DNA of 64,000 nucleotides from Streptomyces collinus (GTDB lineage Bacteria; Actinomycetota; Actinomycetes; Streptomycetales; Streptomycetaceae): the NCBI RefSeq assembly GCF_031348265.1, contig NZ_CP133771.1, positions 6,262,001-6,326,000 on the forward strand, written 5' to 3'. This document shows, in pieces, positions 1 through 7,865 of this stretch; position 1 is the stretch's first letter; each line of letters begins with the position of its first letter. The position numbers and the translations under genes were made by a program. Under the pieces are notes generated by a model. That model was not told where the DNA came from. It searched no databases and worked only from the letters and a program-made list of their open reading frames with translations.

Positions 1-92
1 CCGGTCATGGCGTAGGGCCGAACCAGCGGCTGGTCGCCCTCGTCCTCGTACGGCTCCGCGTACGGATCATGAGAGGCGGTGGGCGGGGTCAT
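1..92 (-). CDS. cvnC1: Conservon protein CvnC (DUF742), 5' part only
   Basis: Only the first 30 codons lie in the window; the gene runs off the left edge. The product begins MTPPTASHDPYAEP and continues with acidic residues and QPLVRPYAMT, the usual start of DUF742 proteins. DUF742 proteins are the third member of Streptomyces conservons, where a sensor (CvnA), a roadblock protein (CvnB), CvnC and a small GTPase (CvnD) act together at the membrane. The ATG at 92-90 has a GGAGG ribosome site just upstream on the minus strand. It lies 110 bp after cvnB in the same direction, so it is probably co-transcribed. The family call rests on this short stretch plus the two upstream genes. Confidence 0.85.
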   Translation of the reverse strand, partial: MTPPTASHDPYAEPYEDEGDQPLVRPYAMT

Positions 93-202
93 GGGTCCTC
101 CGGGCGGGACAGCAAGTCGGTCAGCAAGCCGTCTGACGGGGCCTGTGTGGGGTGTGTGGCAGCCGGACGGTGATGTGGTGAGACGGGTGGTGCCGGGGCC
201 GA

Positions 203-616
203 TCAGTGGAGCAGACTGCCTTGGAGCTCGGCTCGCAGGTCGGGGGTGAGGACCGCGCCCGCGCGGTCGACCAGGAGCGCCATCTCGTAGCCGACGAGGC
301 CGATGTCGCACTCGGGGTGGGCGAGGACCGCCAGTGACGAGCCGTCCGAGACGGACATGAGGAAGAGGAAGCCGCGCTCCATCTCCACGACCGTCTGCGC
401 CACCTCACCGCCCTCGAAGATCCGGGAAGCGCCCGCCGTCAGCGACGTCAGGCCCGAGGCGACGGCCGCGAGCTGGTCCGCGCGGTCGCGCGGGAAGCCC
501 TCCGACATCGCCAGGAGGAGACCGTCGGCGGACACGACGACGGTGTGGGACACCCCGGGGGTGTTGTCCACGAAGTTGGTGATCAACCAGTTGAGATTCT
601 GTGCCGCCTGGCTCAT
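203..616 (-). CDS. cvnB1: Roadblock/LC7 domain protein CvnB
   Basis: A 137-residue single-domain roadblock/LC7 protein, the family that acts with small Ras-like GTPases (MglB-like). It begins MSQAAQNLNWLITNFVD, and VSHTVVVSADGLLLA is typical of actinobacterial conservon CvnB. Inferred role: partner of the CvnD GTPase in a membrane-associated signalling complex with the CvnA sensor. The upstream sensor stops at 626-628, so the genes are tightly coupled. The start is ambiguous. ATG at 616 matches the usual family start, but an AGGAG sits about 15 nt upstream of it and only 6 nt upstream of an in-frame TTG at 625 that abuts the cvnA stop. I prefer the ATG on family length. Confidence 0.92.
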   Translation of the reverse strand: MSQAAQNLNWLITNFVDNTPGVSHTVVVSADGLLLAMSEGFPRDRADQLAAVASGLTSLTAGASRIFEGGEVAQTVVEMERGFLFLMSVSDGSSLAVLAHPECDIGLVGYEMALLVDRAGAVLTPDLRAELQGSLLH

Positions 617-625
617 CGGACTCAA

Positions 626-3600
626 CTAACGCTCCTGCTGGTGAGTGGGCCGTGGGTGGCTGCCGGTCTGGGTGGACCCGGCCTGACGACCCTGTGCGAT
701 TCCCCGACGGAGATTGGTCAGCCGGCCGCGCACGTCATCGGGCGCACGCGAGACCTGCGGACCACTCTGGTGGGTTTGCTGCTGAGCCGTGCCCGGGACG
801 AGGTTCGCCCGGGGCACTCGGCGCGGCAGGCCGGAGGTGGTGACACCACCCGCGGCGGGCTGGCGGACTCGCTCGGCCTGGCGGACGAGGTCGTCGTTCG
901 GCGACGTGCGCCAGCCGGCGGGGGCGGCGGACCGCTGCGGACCGGTGGGTCCCTGCGGCTGCTGCGGGGCGGCCGGAGCGGAGCCGTTGTTCTGCGGCTG
1001 CTGCTCCTGCTGGCCGTGGAACCAGTTGGTCTCCAGCGTGTCGTACAGCGGCGTACGACCGTCGCCCGGACCGGACGCCGGCGGCAGGGCCTCGGGCTCC
1101 TGCCGGACGGGCCGGGCCTGCGGGGCGGGCGGCCGCGGGGCGCCGAAGTCGGCCGGTCCCCGGCCGCCGTTGTTCTGCGGCTGCTCGTACCGGCCCGTGC
1201 CCGCGGGGTCGGCCGGCGTGGCCGGACCCGGGAGGGTGGGCCGCCCGGAGCCGTTGTCCTGGCGCGGTGCCGGGTACTGGCCCGTGGAGCCGTTGTCCTG
1301 GCGGGGCGCCGGGTACTGGCCCGTGGAGCCGTTGTCCTGGCGGGGCGCCGGGTACTGGCCGGTCGAGCCGTGGTCCTGGCGCTGGGCCGGGTACTGGCCG
1401 GCCGTGCCGTTGTCGTAGGACTGCGGCGCCGGGTACTGGCCCGACGTGGACGAGTCGCGTCGGCCGCCCGGGGTGCCGAAGACGTCCGGGCGGACGAACG
1501 ACCCCTGGTCCTGGCCCTGCTGTGCGTTCGCGCCGGGGCCGAACGGATCCTGGCCGGTGCCGAAGTCGGTCGGCGAGCCGAAGCCCTGCCGGTCGTCGCG
1601 CGGCACGGCCGGGATCTCCGCCGTCGCGCCGGGACCCTGGCGGTCGTCGACGCGCGGCAGGGCGGACGTACGGGAGAGGTCCGGCTGCTCCTCGTGGCCG
1701 CGGGGGGCGTCCAGCGACGCACGCGGCACCGGCGGCTGGGCGTTCTCGTCGCTCCAGCTCGGCACGCGCGCTTGCGCGTCGCCACCGGGCAGCTCGGCCC
1801 GCGGACCACCGCGCGGCGGCAGCTGCGGCCTGCGGCCCTTGCCCTGCTCGCCGTTGCCGCCCTGCTTCTTCCGGCTCCGGCCACCGCCGAAGGCGTCCTG
1901 GCCCTGCTGCGGCCCGTTGGTGCCCGCGGCCTGCAGACCCTGCGGGGCGCCCGGCGCCTGCTGACCGAACCCGCCACCGGCCGGAGCCGGACGCCCCTGC
2001 GGGGGGCCGCTCGGCTCGAACGACGACGGGCCGGGACCCTGCGGTCCGCGCGCACCGCCCTGCGCTCCGGGACGGCCACCGTCGCCGTCCCGCCCGGGCA
2101 GCGCGGCCCGCGGGCCCTGACCGGGAGCGAGCCGGCCACCGCCGGAGGCACCGCCACCGAAGGCACCGCCGGACGCACCGGCGCCGAGAGCACCGGCACC
2201 CTGGCCGGAACCGGCGGCACGCCGGGCCGCTGCCGCACCGGCGGCGGCCTGCGCGGCGGCGGGACCGCCGCCGACGGGAGACTGACCGGGCTGCTTGGGC
2301 TGGGGCTTGCGGCCGCCCTGGGCGACATCGACGGGCAGCATGACCAGCGCGGTCGTACCACCGGAGTCGGACGGGCGCAGCTGGATGCGGATGCCGTGCC
2401 GCTGGGACAGCCGGCCGACCACGAACAGACCCATGCGGCGGGAGACGGAGACGTCCACCGTCGGGGGAGAGGCGAGCCGCTCGTTGATCGCCGCGAGGTC
2501 CTCCGGCGACAGGCCGATACCGGTGTCGTGGATCTCGATCAGCACCCGGCCGTCGGGCAGCGCGTGACCGGTGACCTTGACCTTGGTCTGCGGCGAGGAG
2601 AAGGAGGTCGCGTTCTCCAGCAGCTCGGCGAGGAGGTGCACGAGGTCGTTGACGACCCGGCCGGCCACTTCGGTGGTCGGCACGGAGGCCAGCTCGATGC
2701 GCTCGTACTGCTCCACCTCGGAGGCGGCGGCGCGGAGCACGTCGACCAGCGGCACCGGACGGGTCCAGCGGCGGCCGGGCTCCTCACCCGCGAGGACGAG
2801 GAGGTTCTCACCGTTACGGCGCATGCGGGTGGCGAGGTGGTCGAGCTTGAACAGCGAGGACAGCTGGTCCGGGTCGGCCTCGCGCGACTCCAGTTCGGAG
2901 ATGAGCGACAGCTGGCGCTGGATGAGGCCCTGGGAGCGGCGCGAGAGGTTGGTGAACATCGCGTTGACGTTGCCCCGGAGCAGGGCCTGCTCGGCGGCGA
3001 GGCGGACCGCCTCGCGGTGCACGTCGTCGAAGGCCGCGGCCACTCGGCCGATCTCGTCCCGGGAGTGCACACCGACCGACTCCACGGACGTGTCGACGTC
3101 CTGCGGGTCGGACTCGGACAGCTGCTTGACCAGCTCGGGCAGACGGTCGGAGGCGACCTTCGTCGCGGTGTCCTCAAGACGGCGCAGCGAGCGGATCATG
3201 GAGCGGGCCACGACGAAGGCGCCGACCAGCGACACACCCAGCACGATCAGGATCAGGGCACCGGAGATGATCGCGTCGCGCTCGGTGGCGCTGCGCAGCT
3301 CGCGGGCCTTCTGCTCCATCTCCTCGAGCAGCGTGTGCTCGATGTTCTTCATCTGCTGGATCTTGGTGGAGCTGTCGTCCAGCCAGTCGCGGTAGGACCG
3401 CTTGTCCTGCTGGGCGAGACCGCTCGCGGAGACCAGGGCGCGACCCGCGTAGGTGTCGGTCGCCTTGATCGTCGAGTTGCCGCCGTCCTCGATCGGCTTG
3501 AGCAGCTCGGCGGCGGAGTCCTCGCCGTAGATGCTCTTGAAGCTGCGGATCTCGGAGTTCTGGGACTCCAGGGCGGACTCGGCGTAGAGGCGGTCGTTCG

Positions 3601-4468
3601 GCGAGAGCTTGCCGGCCGTGGTGTTGCTCGCGGGCAGCGCCGCCGCCAGGGCCGCGCGCTGGATCGAGGAGTACTCCTTGGCGGAGGAGAACGCCGCGAG
3701 CGCACGCGTGCGCTGGATCATGTCCGGGTTGCTGGTCGCCTCGGCCATGTCCTGGGAGAGGTCGATCAGGTTCTCGATCAGACGGTGGTACGCCTCGATC
3801 GTCTGCGTGGAGTTGTCCTCGGAGGCGTAGGCGCCCTTGCGGATCTGCTCCAGGTCGCCCAGCTCGCCGGCGAGCTGGACGAGGTACTCGCGGACGCCCT
3901 TGAGGTTGCCGTCCTTGCTGGCGCCGTCGATCTCCTCGGAGCTGTCGAGGAAGTTCTTCATCGCCCGGTCGGTCTTCTCGCGAAGCCCCTTGACCGTGAA
4001 GTCCGTCGCCTTGCCGCCGTGCGCCAGCGGGCCGGCCGACTGGTCGCGCTCCTCCTGGAGCGCGGCCGACAGCTCGGTGGCCTGCTTGGTCATGTCCGTC
4101 AGCAGCTTCATGTTGTCGAGCTGCTGGATGTCGTCCATGGACTGATTGATACGCAGCGCACCCAGCGAGGTGGCCGCGACCACCGGGAGGGCGAGCAGCG
4201 ACACCAGTCGCGTGGAGATGCGCCAGTTGCGCAGGGCTATTCGCGGCCCGGGGCCGGTCGGGCCCGTGGGCGGCTTCAGCGCCGGGGAAGGGCTCGCGGA
4301 CCCCGTGGGGGTCGACGTGCCGGGGCGCCCGGAGCGCTCACCGCCGTCACCGGCCGGGCCCTGGTTCTGGGCGTGCTGGGGCGAGGGGCCGCCAGTCATG
4401 GGGCCAGTCCCGCCGTGCGGCTCCGGCTCCGCCGAAGCGTTGCCATCCCTCTTGAAACGTCCCTGCAC
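626..4468 (-). CDS. cvnA1: Conservon sensor CvnA: nitrate-sensor-type ectodomain, HAMP, HATPase
   Basis: A 1280-residue membrane sensor. A first membrane segment lies at about residues 87-106, an extracytoplasmic NIT-like helical sensor region follows, a second membrane segment is near 398-422, then HAMP. An LDHLATRMRR motif precedes the ATPase, which shows LLAELLENATSF (near 616) and HDTGIGLS (near 646). Beyond about residue 700 the protein is low-complexity, rich in G, P, A and Q, with tandem TGQYPAPRQDNGS units around 1010-1074. In the family CvnA senses an unknown signal and works with CvnB, CvnC and CvnD rather than a response regulator. The GTG at 4468 gives the family start VQGRFKRDG and has AGAGG upstream; an in-frame GTG at 4519 has no ribosome site. 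Confidence 0.9.
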   Translation of the reverse strand: MQGRFKRDGNASAEPEPHGGTGPMTGGPSPQHAQNQGPAGDGGERSGRPGTSTPTGSASPSPALKPPTGPTGPGPRIALRNWRISTRLVSLLALPVVAATSLGALRINQSMDDIQQLDNMKLLTDMTKQATELSAALQEERDQSAGPLAHGGKATDFTVKGLREKTDRAMKNFLDSSEEIDGASKDGNLKGVREYLVQLAGELGDLEQIRKGAYASEDNSTQTIEAYHRLIENLIDLSQDMAEATSNPDMIQRTRALAAFSSAKEYSSIQRAALAAALPASNTTAGKLSPNDRLYAESALESQNSEIRSFKSIYGEDSAAELLKPIEDGGNSTIKATDTYAGRALVSASGLAQQDKRSYRDWLDDSSTKIQQMKNIEHTLLEEMEQKARELRSATERDAIISGALILIVLGVSLVGAFVVARSMIRSLRRLEDTATKVASDRLPELVKQLSESDPQDVDTSVESVGVHSRDEIGRVAAAFDDVHREAVRLAAEQALLRGNVNAMFTNLSRRSQGLIQRQLSLISELESREADPDQLSSLFKLDHLATRMRRNGENLLVLAGEEPGRRWTRPVPLVDVLRAAASEVEQYERIELASVPTTEVAGRVVNDLVHLLAELLENATSFSSPQTKVKVTGHALPDGRVLIEIHDTGIGLSPEDLAAINERLASPPTVDVSVSRRMGLFVVGRLSQRHGIRIQLRPSDSGGTTALVMLPVDVAQGGRKPQPKQPGQSPVGGGPAAAQAAAGAAAARRAAGSGQGAGALGAGASGGAFGGGASGGGRLAPGQGPRAALPGRDGDGGRPGAQGGARGPQGPGPSSFEPSGPPQGRPAPAGGGFGQQAPGAPQGLQAAGTNGPQQGQDAFGGGRSRKKQGGNGEQGKGRRPQLPPRGGPRAELPGGDAQARVPSWSDENAQPPVPRASLDAPRGHEEQPDLSRTSALPRVDDRQGPGATAEIPAVPRDDRQGFGSPTDFGTGQDPFGPGANAQQGQDQGSFVRPDVFGTPGGRRDSSTSGQYPAPQSYDNGTAGQYPAQRQDHGSTGQYPAPRQDNGSTGQYPAPRQDNGSTGQYPAPRQDNGSGRPTLPGPATPADPAGTGRYEQPQNNGGRGPADFGAPRPPAPQARPVRQEPEALPPASGPGDGRTPLYDTLETNWFHGQQEQQPQNNGSAPAAPQQPQGPTGPQRSAAPAGWRTSPNDDLVRQAERVRQPAAGGVTTSGLPRRVPRANLVPGTAQQQTHQSGPQVSRAPDDVRGRLTNLRRGIAQGRQAGSTQTGSHPRPTHQQER
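1248..1440. repeat. 39-bp tandem repeat inside cvnA
   Basis: The motif GTACTGG recurs at 1274, 1313, 1352, 1391 and 1433, giving three periods of 39 bp and one of 42 bp. Neighbouring units near 1260-1350 are almost identical. On the minus strand the array encodes TGQYPAPRQDNGS-type units in the disordered C-terminal tail of CvnA. Periods are multiples of three, so copy-number change keeps the frame. The 42-bp unit carries an extra codon. Confidence 0.93.
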
Positions 4469-5072
4469 TAGCGTCGCAACCTCTGGACCAGGCACCCCGT
4501 CGCCTGAACGGCGGGGCACGGTGTCGGCGTTCTGGGGACGCCCTGAAAAACGCCCCCGTGGTGGTCTTGGGTGACCGGCGCTGGCTCCCCCTTCTCACCG
4601 CCACTCGGCGCGACTGTGCGCCCCCTGTGCGCCGGCTCGATCCTGCGGCGGTCCGTGAGATTCCAGCACAGCACAGGATCTCCAACAAGGCCCGTAGGCC
4701 GAGCCGTGATGTAGGTGACACCACGTGAGTGCCGGATCACCGGTGGTGGATGGCGAGTTCGCCCATTTCGGGCGTTAGTCCGCGAGTCGCCGAGCGGTGC
4801 CGGGTGTCCCAGTCGCCATGATCAGGAGCGGAATGATGGCTTCAGGGGGTCAATGTCCGTTTCGCCGATGTGGAGCACGTGTCCGGATTGACCGATTCGC
4901 CCTCTGATTCGTGAGGAAACTCACATGCCGATCATGGTCTTCGCGCGAACGGGCCGGGGAATCGCATGTTTAGCCTGACGCTTTACAGCGATGGCACAAC
5001 CGACAACCCGCGCCCGTGCGGAGGTTTCACACACCCTCCCGGCGCCCGTCACAGGACAGGGTCAAGTAAACA
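4469..5072. other. Divergent intergenic region upstream of cvnA and the 63-residue peptide gene
   Basis: About 600 bp with no convincing gene. It must hold the cvn operon promoter (leftward) and a promoter for the peptide gene (rightward). A TTGACC at 4888-4893 is a possible -35 element but no good -10 follows at the right spacing. A small hairpin GTGAG-GAAA-CTCAC lies at 4911-4924. Short open frames here lack ribosome sites and look like chance. Confidence 0.6.
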
Positions 5073-5264
5073 GTGAAGACGACGACGATGTTCCACAAGA
5101 TCGCCAACCCGCGACGCACGACGCTGGCACACCTGGAAGACGCCGACGAACTGCAGACGCCGGAGCAGCCGGAGCACCCCGTCGACCTGCCGGCCCAGAC
5201 CGCAAACCCCAAGCGCACCATCCTGATGGAGATCCCCGTCGCGGCCGCCGCAGCCGCGGAGTGA
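5073..5264 (+). CDS. Small 63-residue protein with a duplicated ANP(R/K)RT motif, unknown function
   Basis: An isolated small gene between the cvn operon and the FAH-hydrolase gene. No family is recognised. The peptide is hydrophilic: a basic N-terminus, an acidic and proline-rich middle with PEQPEHPVDLP, and an Ala-rich end VAAAAAAE. ANPRRTTL at residues 11-18 is echoed by ANPKRTIL at 44-51. There is no signal peptide or membrane segment and no cysteine. Start candidates are GTG at 5073 (AGGACAGGG lies upstream) and ATG at 5088 (giving MFHKIANP). A terminator at 5324-5351 closes the unit. Codon use is high-GC at third positions, supporting real coding. A structural or regulatory peptide, or a modified-peptide precursor, are all possible; none can be shown. 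Confidence 0.7.
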   Translation: MKTTTMFHKIANPRRTTLAHLEDADELQTPEQPEHPVDLPAQTANPKRTILMEIPVAAAAAAE

Positions 5265-5323
5265 CACCAGCTAGTACGCGTACCGGCGACCGGATGCTCA
5301 CGGCGGCGGGACACGGATTTTCC

Positions 5324-5351
5324 AGGGGCGCCCCTGCGACGGGGCGCCCCT
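5324..5351 (+). terminator. Intrinsic-terminator hairpin after the small peptide gene
   Basis: A perfect 11-bp stem AGGGGCGCCCC / GGGGCGCCCCT with a 6-nt loop, followed by TTCG. It lies 60 bp after the stop of the 5073 gene and 85 bp before the hydrolase start, isolating the peptide gene as its own transcript. Confidence 0.75.
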
Positions 5352-5436
5352 TCGTAATGCGCGGGGCGGGAACACCTCTCCGCGTTAGCCTGGACCGTCA
5401 GACTCCAGCCGCGTCAGTCAAGGGGCCAAGCAACCC

Positions 5437-6213
5437 GTGCGCATCGCCAGATTCTCCATCGACGGGAACGTCGCCTTCGGTGCCATCGAGGGCGACAAGC
5501 AGGACGAACTCGTCCTGGACATCATCAAGGGCATCCCGTTCGCGGACTTCGAGCTCTCCGGTACGAAGGTGCCGGTGAGCAAGGTCAGGCTGCTGCCGCC
5601 GGTGCTCCCCAACAAGGTCGTGGCCTTCGGTCGCAACTACGCGGAGCACGCCCGCGAGCTGGGCAACGAGGTGCCCGACGCCCCCTTCGCCTTCTTCAAG
5701 CCGTCCACCTCGGTGATCGGCCCCGGCGACGAGATCCAGTACCCCTCCTTCTCCGAGGAGGTGCACCACGAGGCCGAGCTGGCCGTGGTGATCGGCCGGA
5801 TGTGCCGCGAGGTCCCGCGCGAGCGCGTCAAGGACGTCATCTTCGGCTACACCTGCGCCAACGACATCACCGCCCGCGACGTGCAGAAGCGCGAGAAGCA
5901 GTGGGCCCGGGCCAAGGGCTTCGACAGTTCCTGCCCGCTCGGCCCCTGGGTGGAGACGGACCTGGACGCGAGCGACCTCACCATCCAGCTCACGGTCAAC
6001 GGCCAGCAGCGCCAGCTCGGCCGGACCAGCGAGATGATCCACTCCATCGAGGATCTGATCGTCAACATCTCCGAGGCCATGACGCTGCTCCCCGGCGACG
6101 TGATCCTCACGGGCACCCCCGCTGGGGTCGGCCCCCTGAACGTCGGCGACGAGGTCGCCGTCACCATCGAAGGCATCGGCACTCTCACCAACAAGGTTGT
6201 CAAGCGTGGCTAG
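5437..6213 (+). CDS. Fumarylacetoacetate hydrolase (FAH) family protein
   Basis: A 258-residue single-domain FAH-superfamily enzyme. Family members cleave or decarboxylate acylpyruvate-type substrates with a divalent metal. The metal-binding set is visible: HHEAE with Glu112 and Glu114, and Asp143 in CANDITARD. The glycine-rich DVILTGTPAGVGPL near the end is also typical. The N-terminal region carries the small leading domain of YcgM/HHDD-type proteins. The GTG start at 5437 has AGGGG about 12 nt upstream. The gene ends inside the start of gltX (8-nt overlap), so the two are translationally coupled, a pairing also known in other actinobacteria. The exact substrate (acylpyruvate, oxaloacetate or another 2-keto acid) cannot be read from sequence. 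Confidence 0.9.
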   Translation: MRIARFSIDGNVAFGAIEGDKQDELVLDIIKGIPFADFELSGTKVPVSKVRLLPPVLPNKVVAFGRNYAEHARELGNEVPDAPFAFFKPSTSVIGPGDEIQYPSFSEEVHHEAELAVVIGRMCREVPRERVKDVIFGYTCANDITARDVQKREKQWARAKGFDSSCPLGPWVETDLDASDLTIQLTVNGQQRQLGRTSEMIHSIEDLIVNISEAMTLLPGDVILTGTPAGVGPLNVGDEVAVTIEGIGTLTNKVVKRG

Positions 6214-7690
6214 CGCATCCGGCACTCCAGTACGCGTCCGTTTCTGCCCCTCACCCACCGGTAACCCCCACGTGGGCCTGGTCCGCACCGCCCTGTTCAA
6301 CTGGGCGTTCGCCAAGCACCACCAGGGCACCCTGGTCTTCCGCATCGAGGACACCGACGCCGCCCGCGACTCCGAGGAGTCGTACACCCAGCTGCTCGAC
6401 TCGATGCGCTGGCTGGGCTTCGACTGGGACGAGGGCCCCGAGGTCGGCGGCCCGCACGCGCCGTACCGCCAGTCGCAGCGCATGGACCTCTACAAGGAGG
6501 TCGCGCAGAAGCTGCTCGACGCCGGTCACGCCTACCGCTGCTACTGCTCCCAGGACGAGCTGGACACCCGCCGCGAGGCCGCCCGCGCCGCCGGCAAGCC
6601 CTCCGGCTACGACGGCCACTGCCGCGAGCTGACCGAGGCCCAGGTCGAGGAGTACCAGGCCCAGGGCCGCGAGCCGATCGTCCGCTTCCGGATGCCCGAC
6701 GAGACGATCACCTTCACCGACCTGGTCCGCGGCGAGCTGACCTTCACCCCGGAGAACGTCCCGGACTACGGCATCGTCCGCGCCAACGGTGCCCCGCTGT
6801 ACACGCTGGTCAACCCGGTCGACGACGCCCTGATGGAGATCACCCACGTCCTGCGCGGCGAGGACCTGCTCTCCTCCACCCCGCGCCAGATCGCCCTGTA
6901 CAAGGCGCTGATCGAGCTGGGTATCGCCAAGGAGATCCCGTCCTTCGGCCACCTGCCGTACGTGATGGGCGAGGGCAACAAGAAGCTCTCCAAGCGTGAC
7001 CCGCAGTCCTCCCTCAACCTCTACCGGGAGCGCGGCTTCCTCCCCGAGGGCCTGCTCAACTACCTCTCCCTGCTCGGCTGGTCCCTCTCGGCCGACCAGG
7101 ACGTCTTCTCGATCGCCGAGATGATCGCGGCCTTCGAGATCTCCGACGTGCAGCCCAACCCGGCCCGCTTCGACCTCAAGAAGTGCGAGGCCATCAACGG
7201 CGACCACATCCGCCTGCTGGACGTGAAGGACTTCACGGAGCGCTGCCGCCCGTGGCTCCAGGCGCCGTTCGCCCCCTGGGCCCCGGAGGCCTTCGACGAG
7301 GCGAAGTGGCAGGCCATCGCGCCGCACGCGCAGACCCGCCTCAAGGTCCTCTCCGAGATCACCGACAACGTCGACTTCCTGTTCCTGGCGGAGCCGGCCG
7401 AGGACGAGGCCTCCTGGACCAAGGCGATGAAGGAGGGCTCGGACGCCCTGCTGCGCACGGCCCGCGAGAAGCTGGAGGCCGCCGACTGGACCTCCGCCGA
7501 GTCGCTCAAGGAGGCCGTCCTGGCCGCCGGTGAGGCCCACGGACTCAAGCTCGGCAAGGCCCAGGCCCCCGTCCGCGTCGCCGTCACCGGCCGCACGGTC
7601 GGCCTGCCGCTCTTCGAGTCCCTGGAGGTCCTGGGCAAGGAGACCACCCTGGCCCGGATCGACGCGGCGCTGGCGAAGCTCACCGCGTAA
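6206..7690 (+). CDS. gltX: Glutamyl-tRNA synthetase
   Basis: A 494-residue class I aminoacyl-tRNA synthetase that charges tRNA-Glu. The HIGH-type motif is PSPTGNPHVG (residues 15-24) and the KMSKS-type motif is KKLSKR (about 259-265). The anticodon-binding helical domain follows. Streptomyces lack GlnRS, so the enzyme is expected also to charge tRNA-Gln for later amidation; both tRNA types are encoded 3 kb downstream. The GTG at 6206 overlaps the hydrolase stop (GTGGCTAG) and gives the family start VASASGTPVRVRF. An in-frame TTG at 6197 is less likely. An 11-bp terminator follows at 7709. Confidence 0.97.
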   Translation: MASASGTPVRVRFCPSPTGNPHVGLVRTALFNWAFAKHHQGTLVFRIEDTDAARDSEESYTQLLDSMRWLGFDWDEGPEVGGPHAPYRQSQRMDLYKEVAQKLLDAGHAYRCYCSQDELDTRREAARAAGKPSGYDGHCRELTEAQVEEYQAQGREPIVRFRMPDETITFTDLVRGELTFTPENVPDYGIVRANGAPLYTLVNPVDDALMEITHVLRGEDLLSSTPRQIALYKALIELGIAKEIPSFGHLPYVMGEGNKKLSKRDPQSSLNLYRERGFLPEGLLNYLSLLGWSLSADQDVFSIAEMIAAFEISDVQPNPARFDLKKCEAINGDHIRLLDVKDFTERCRPWLQAPFAPWAPEAFDEAKWQAIAPHAQTRLKVLSEITDNVDFLFLAEPAEDEASWTKAMKEGSDALLRTAREKLEAADWTSAESLKEAVLAAGEAHGLKLGKAQAPVRVAVTGRTVGLPLFESLEVLGKETTLARIDAALAKLTA

Positions 7691-7708
7691 GCGCACGGCA
7701 TCACACCG

Positions 7709-7741
7709 CGAGGGCGGCGTCCGGTTCGGGCGCCGCCCTCG
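7709..7741 (+). terminator. Terminator after gltX
   Basis: A perfect 11-bp stem CGAGGGCGGCG / CGCCGCCCTCG with an 11-nt loop, 18 bp after the gltX stop. There is no long T tract, as usual for Streptomyces. Confidence 0.8.
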
Positions 7742-7865
7742 CCGTGTCCGCCCAGCCGCCACCCGGAGTTCACCCTTCCGGGCAACTCCCGTCCCCGCAC
7801 GAGACGTTGGATGCCCCCTGTGCGCACGGTGCGTGCGTGTGCGCCCGGGTACAGGGGGAGAGAGC

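Noticed and set aside
545..4471. A 1308-codon open frame on the plus strand
   Set aside because: It is the antisense shadow of cvnA, a common artefact in high-GC DNA; its translation is Arg/Gly/Leu-rich without motifs.
7530..7865. N-terminal extension of the secreted protein over the end of gltX
   Set aside because: It would overlap gltX and its terminator and hide the signal peptide; ATG 7866 has a strong ribosome site.
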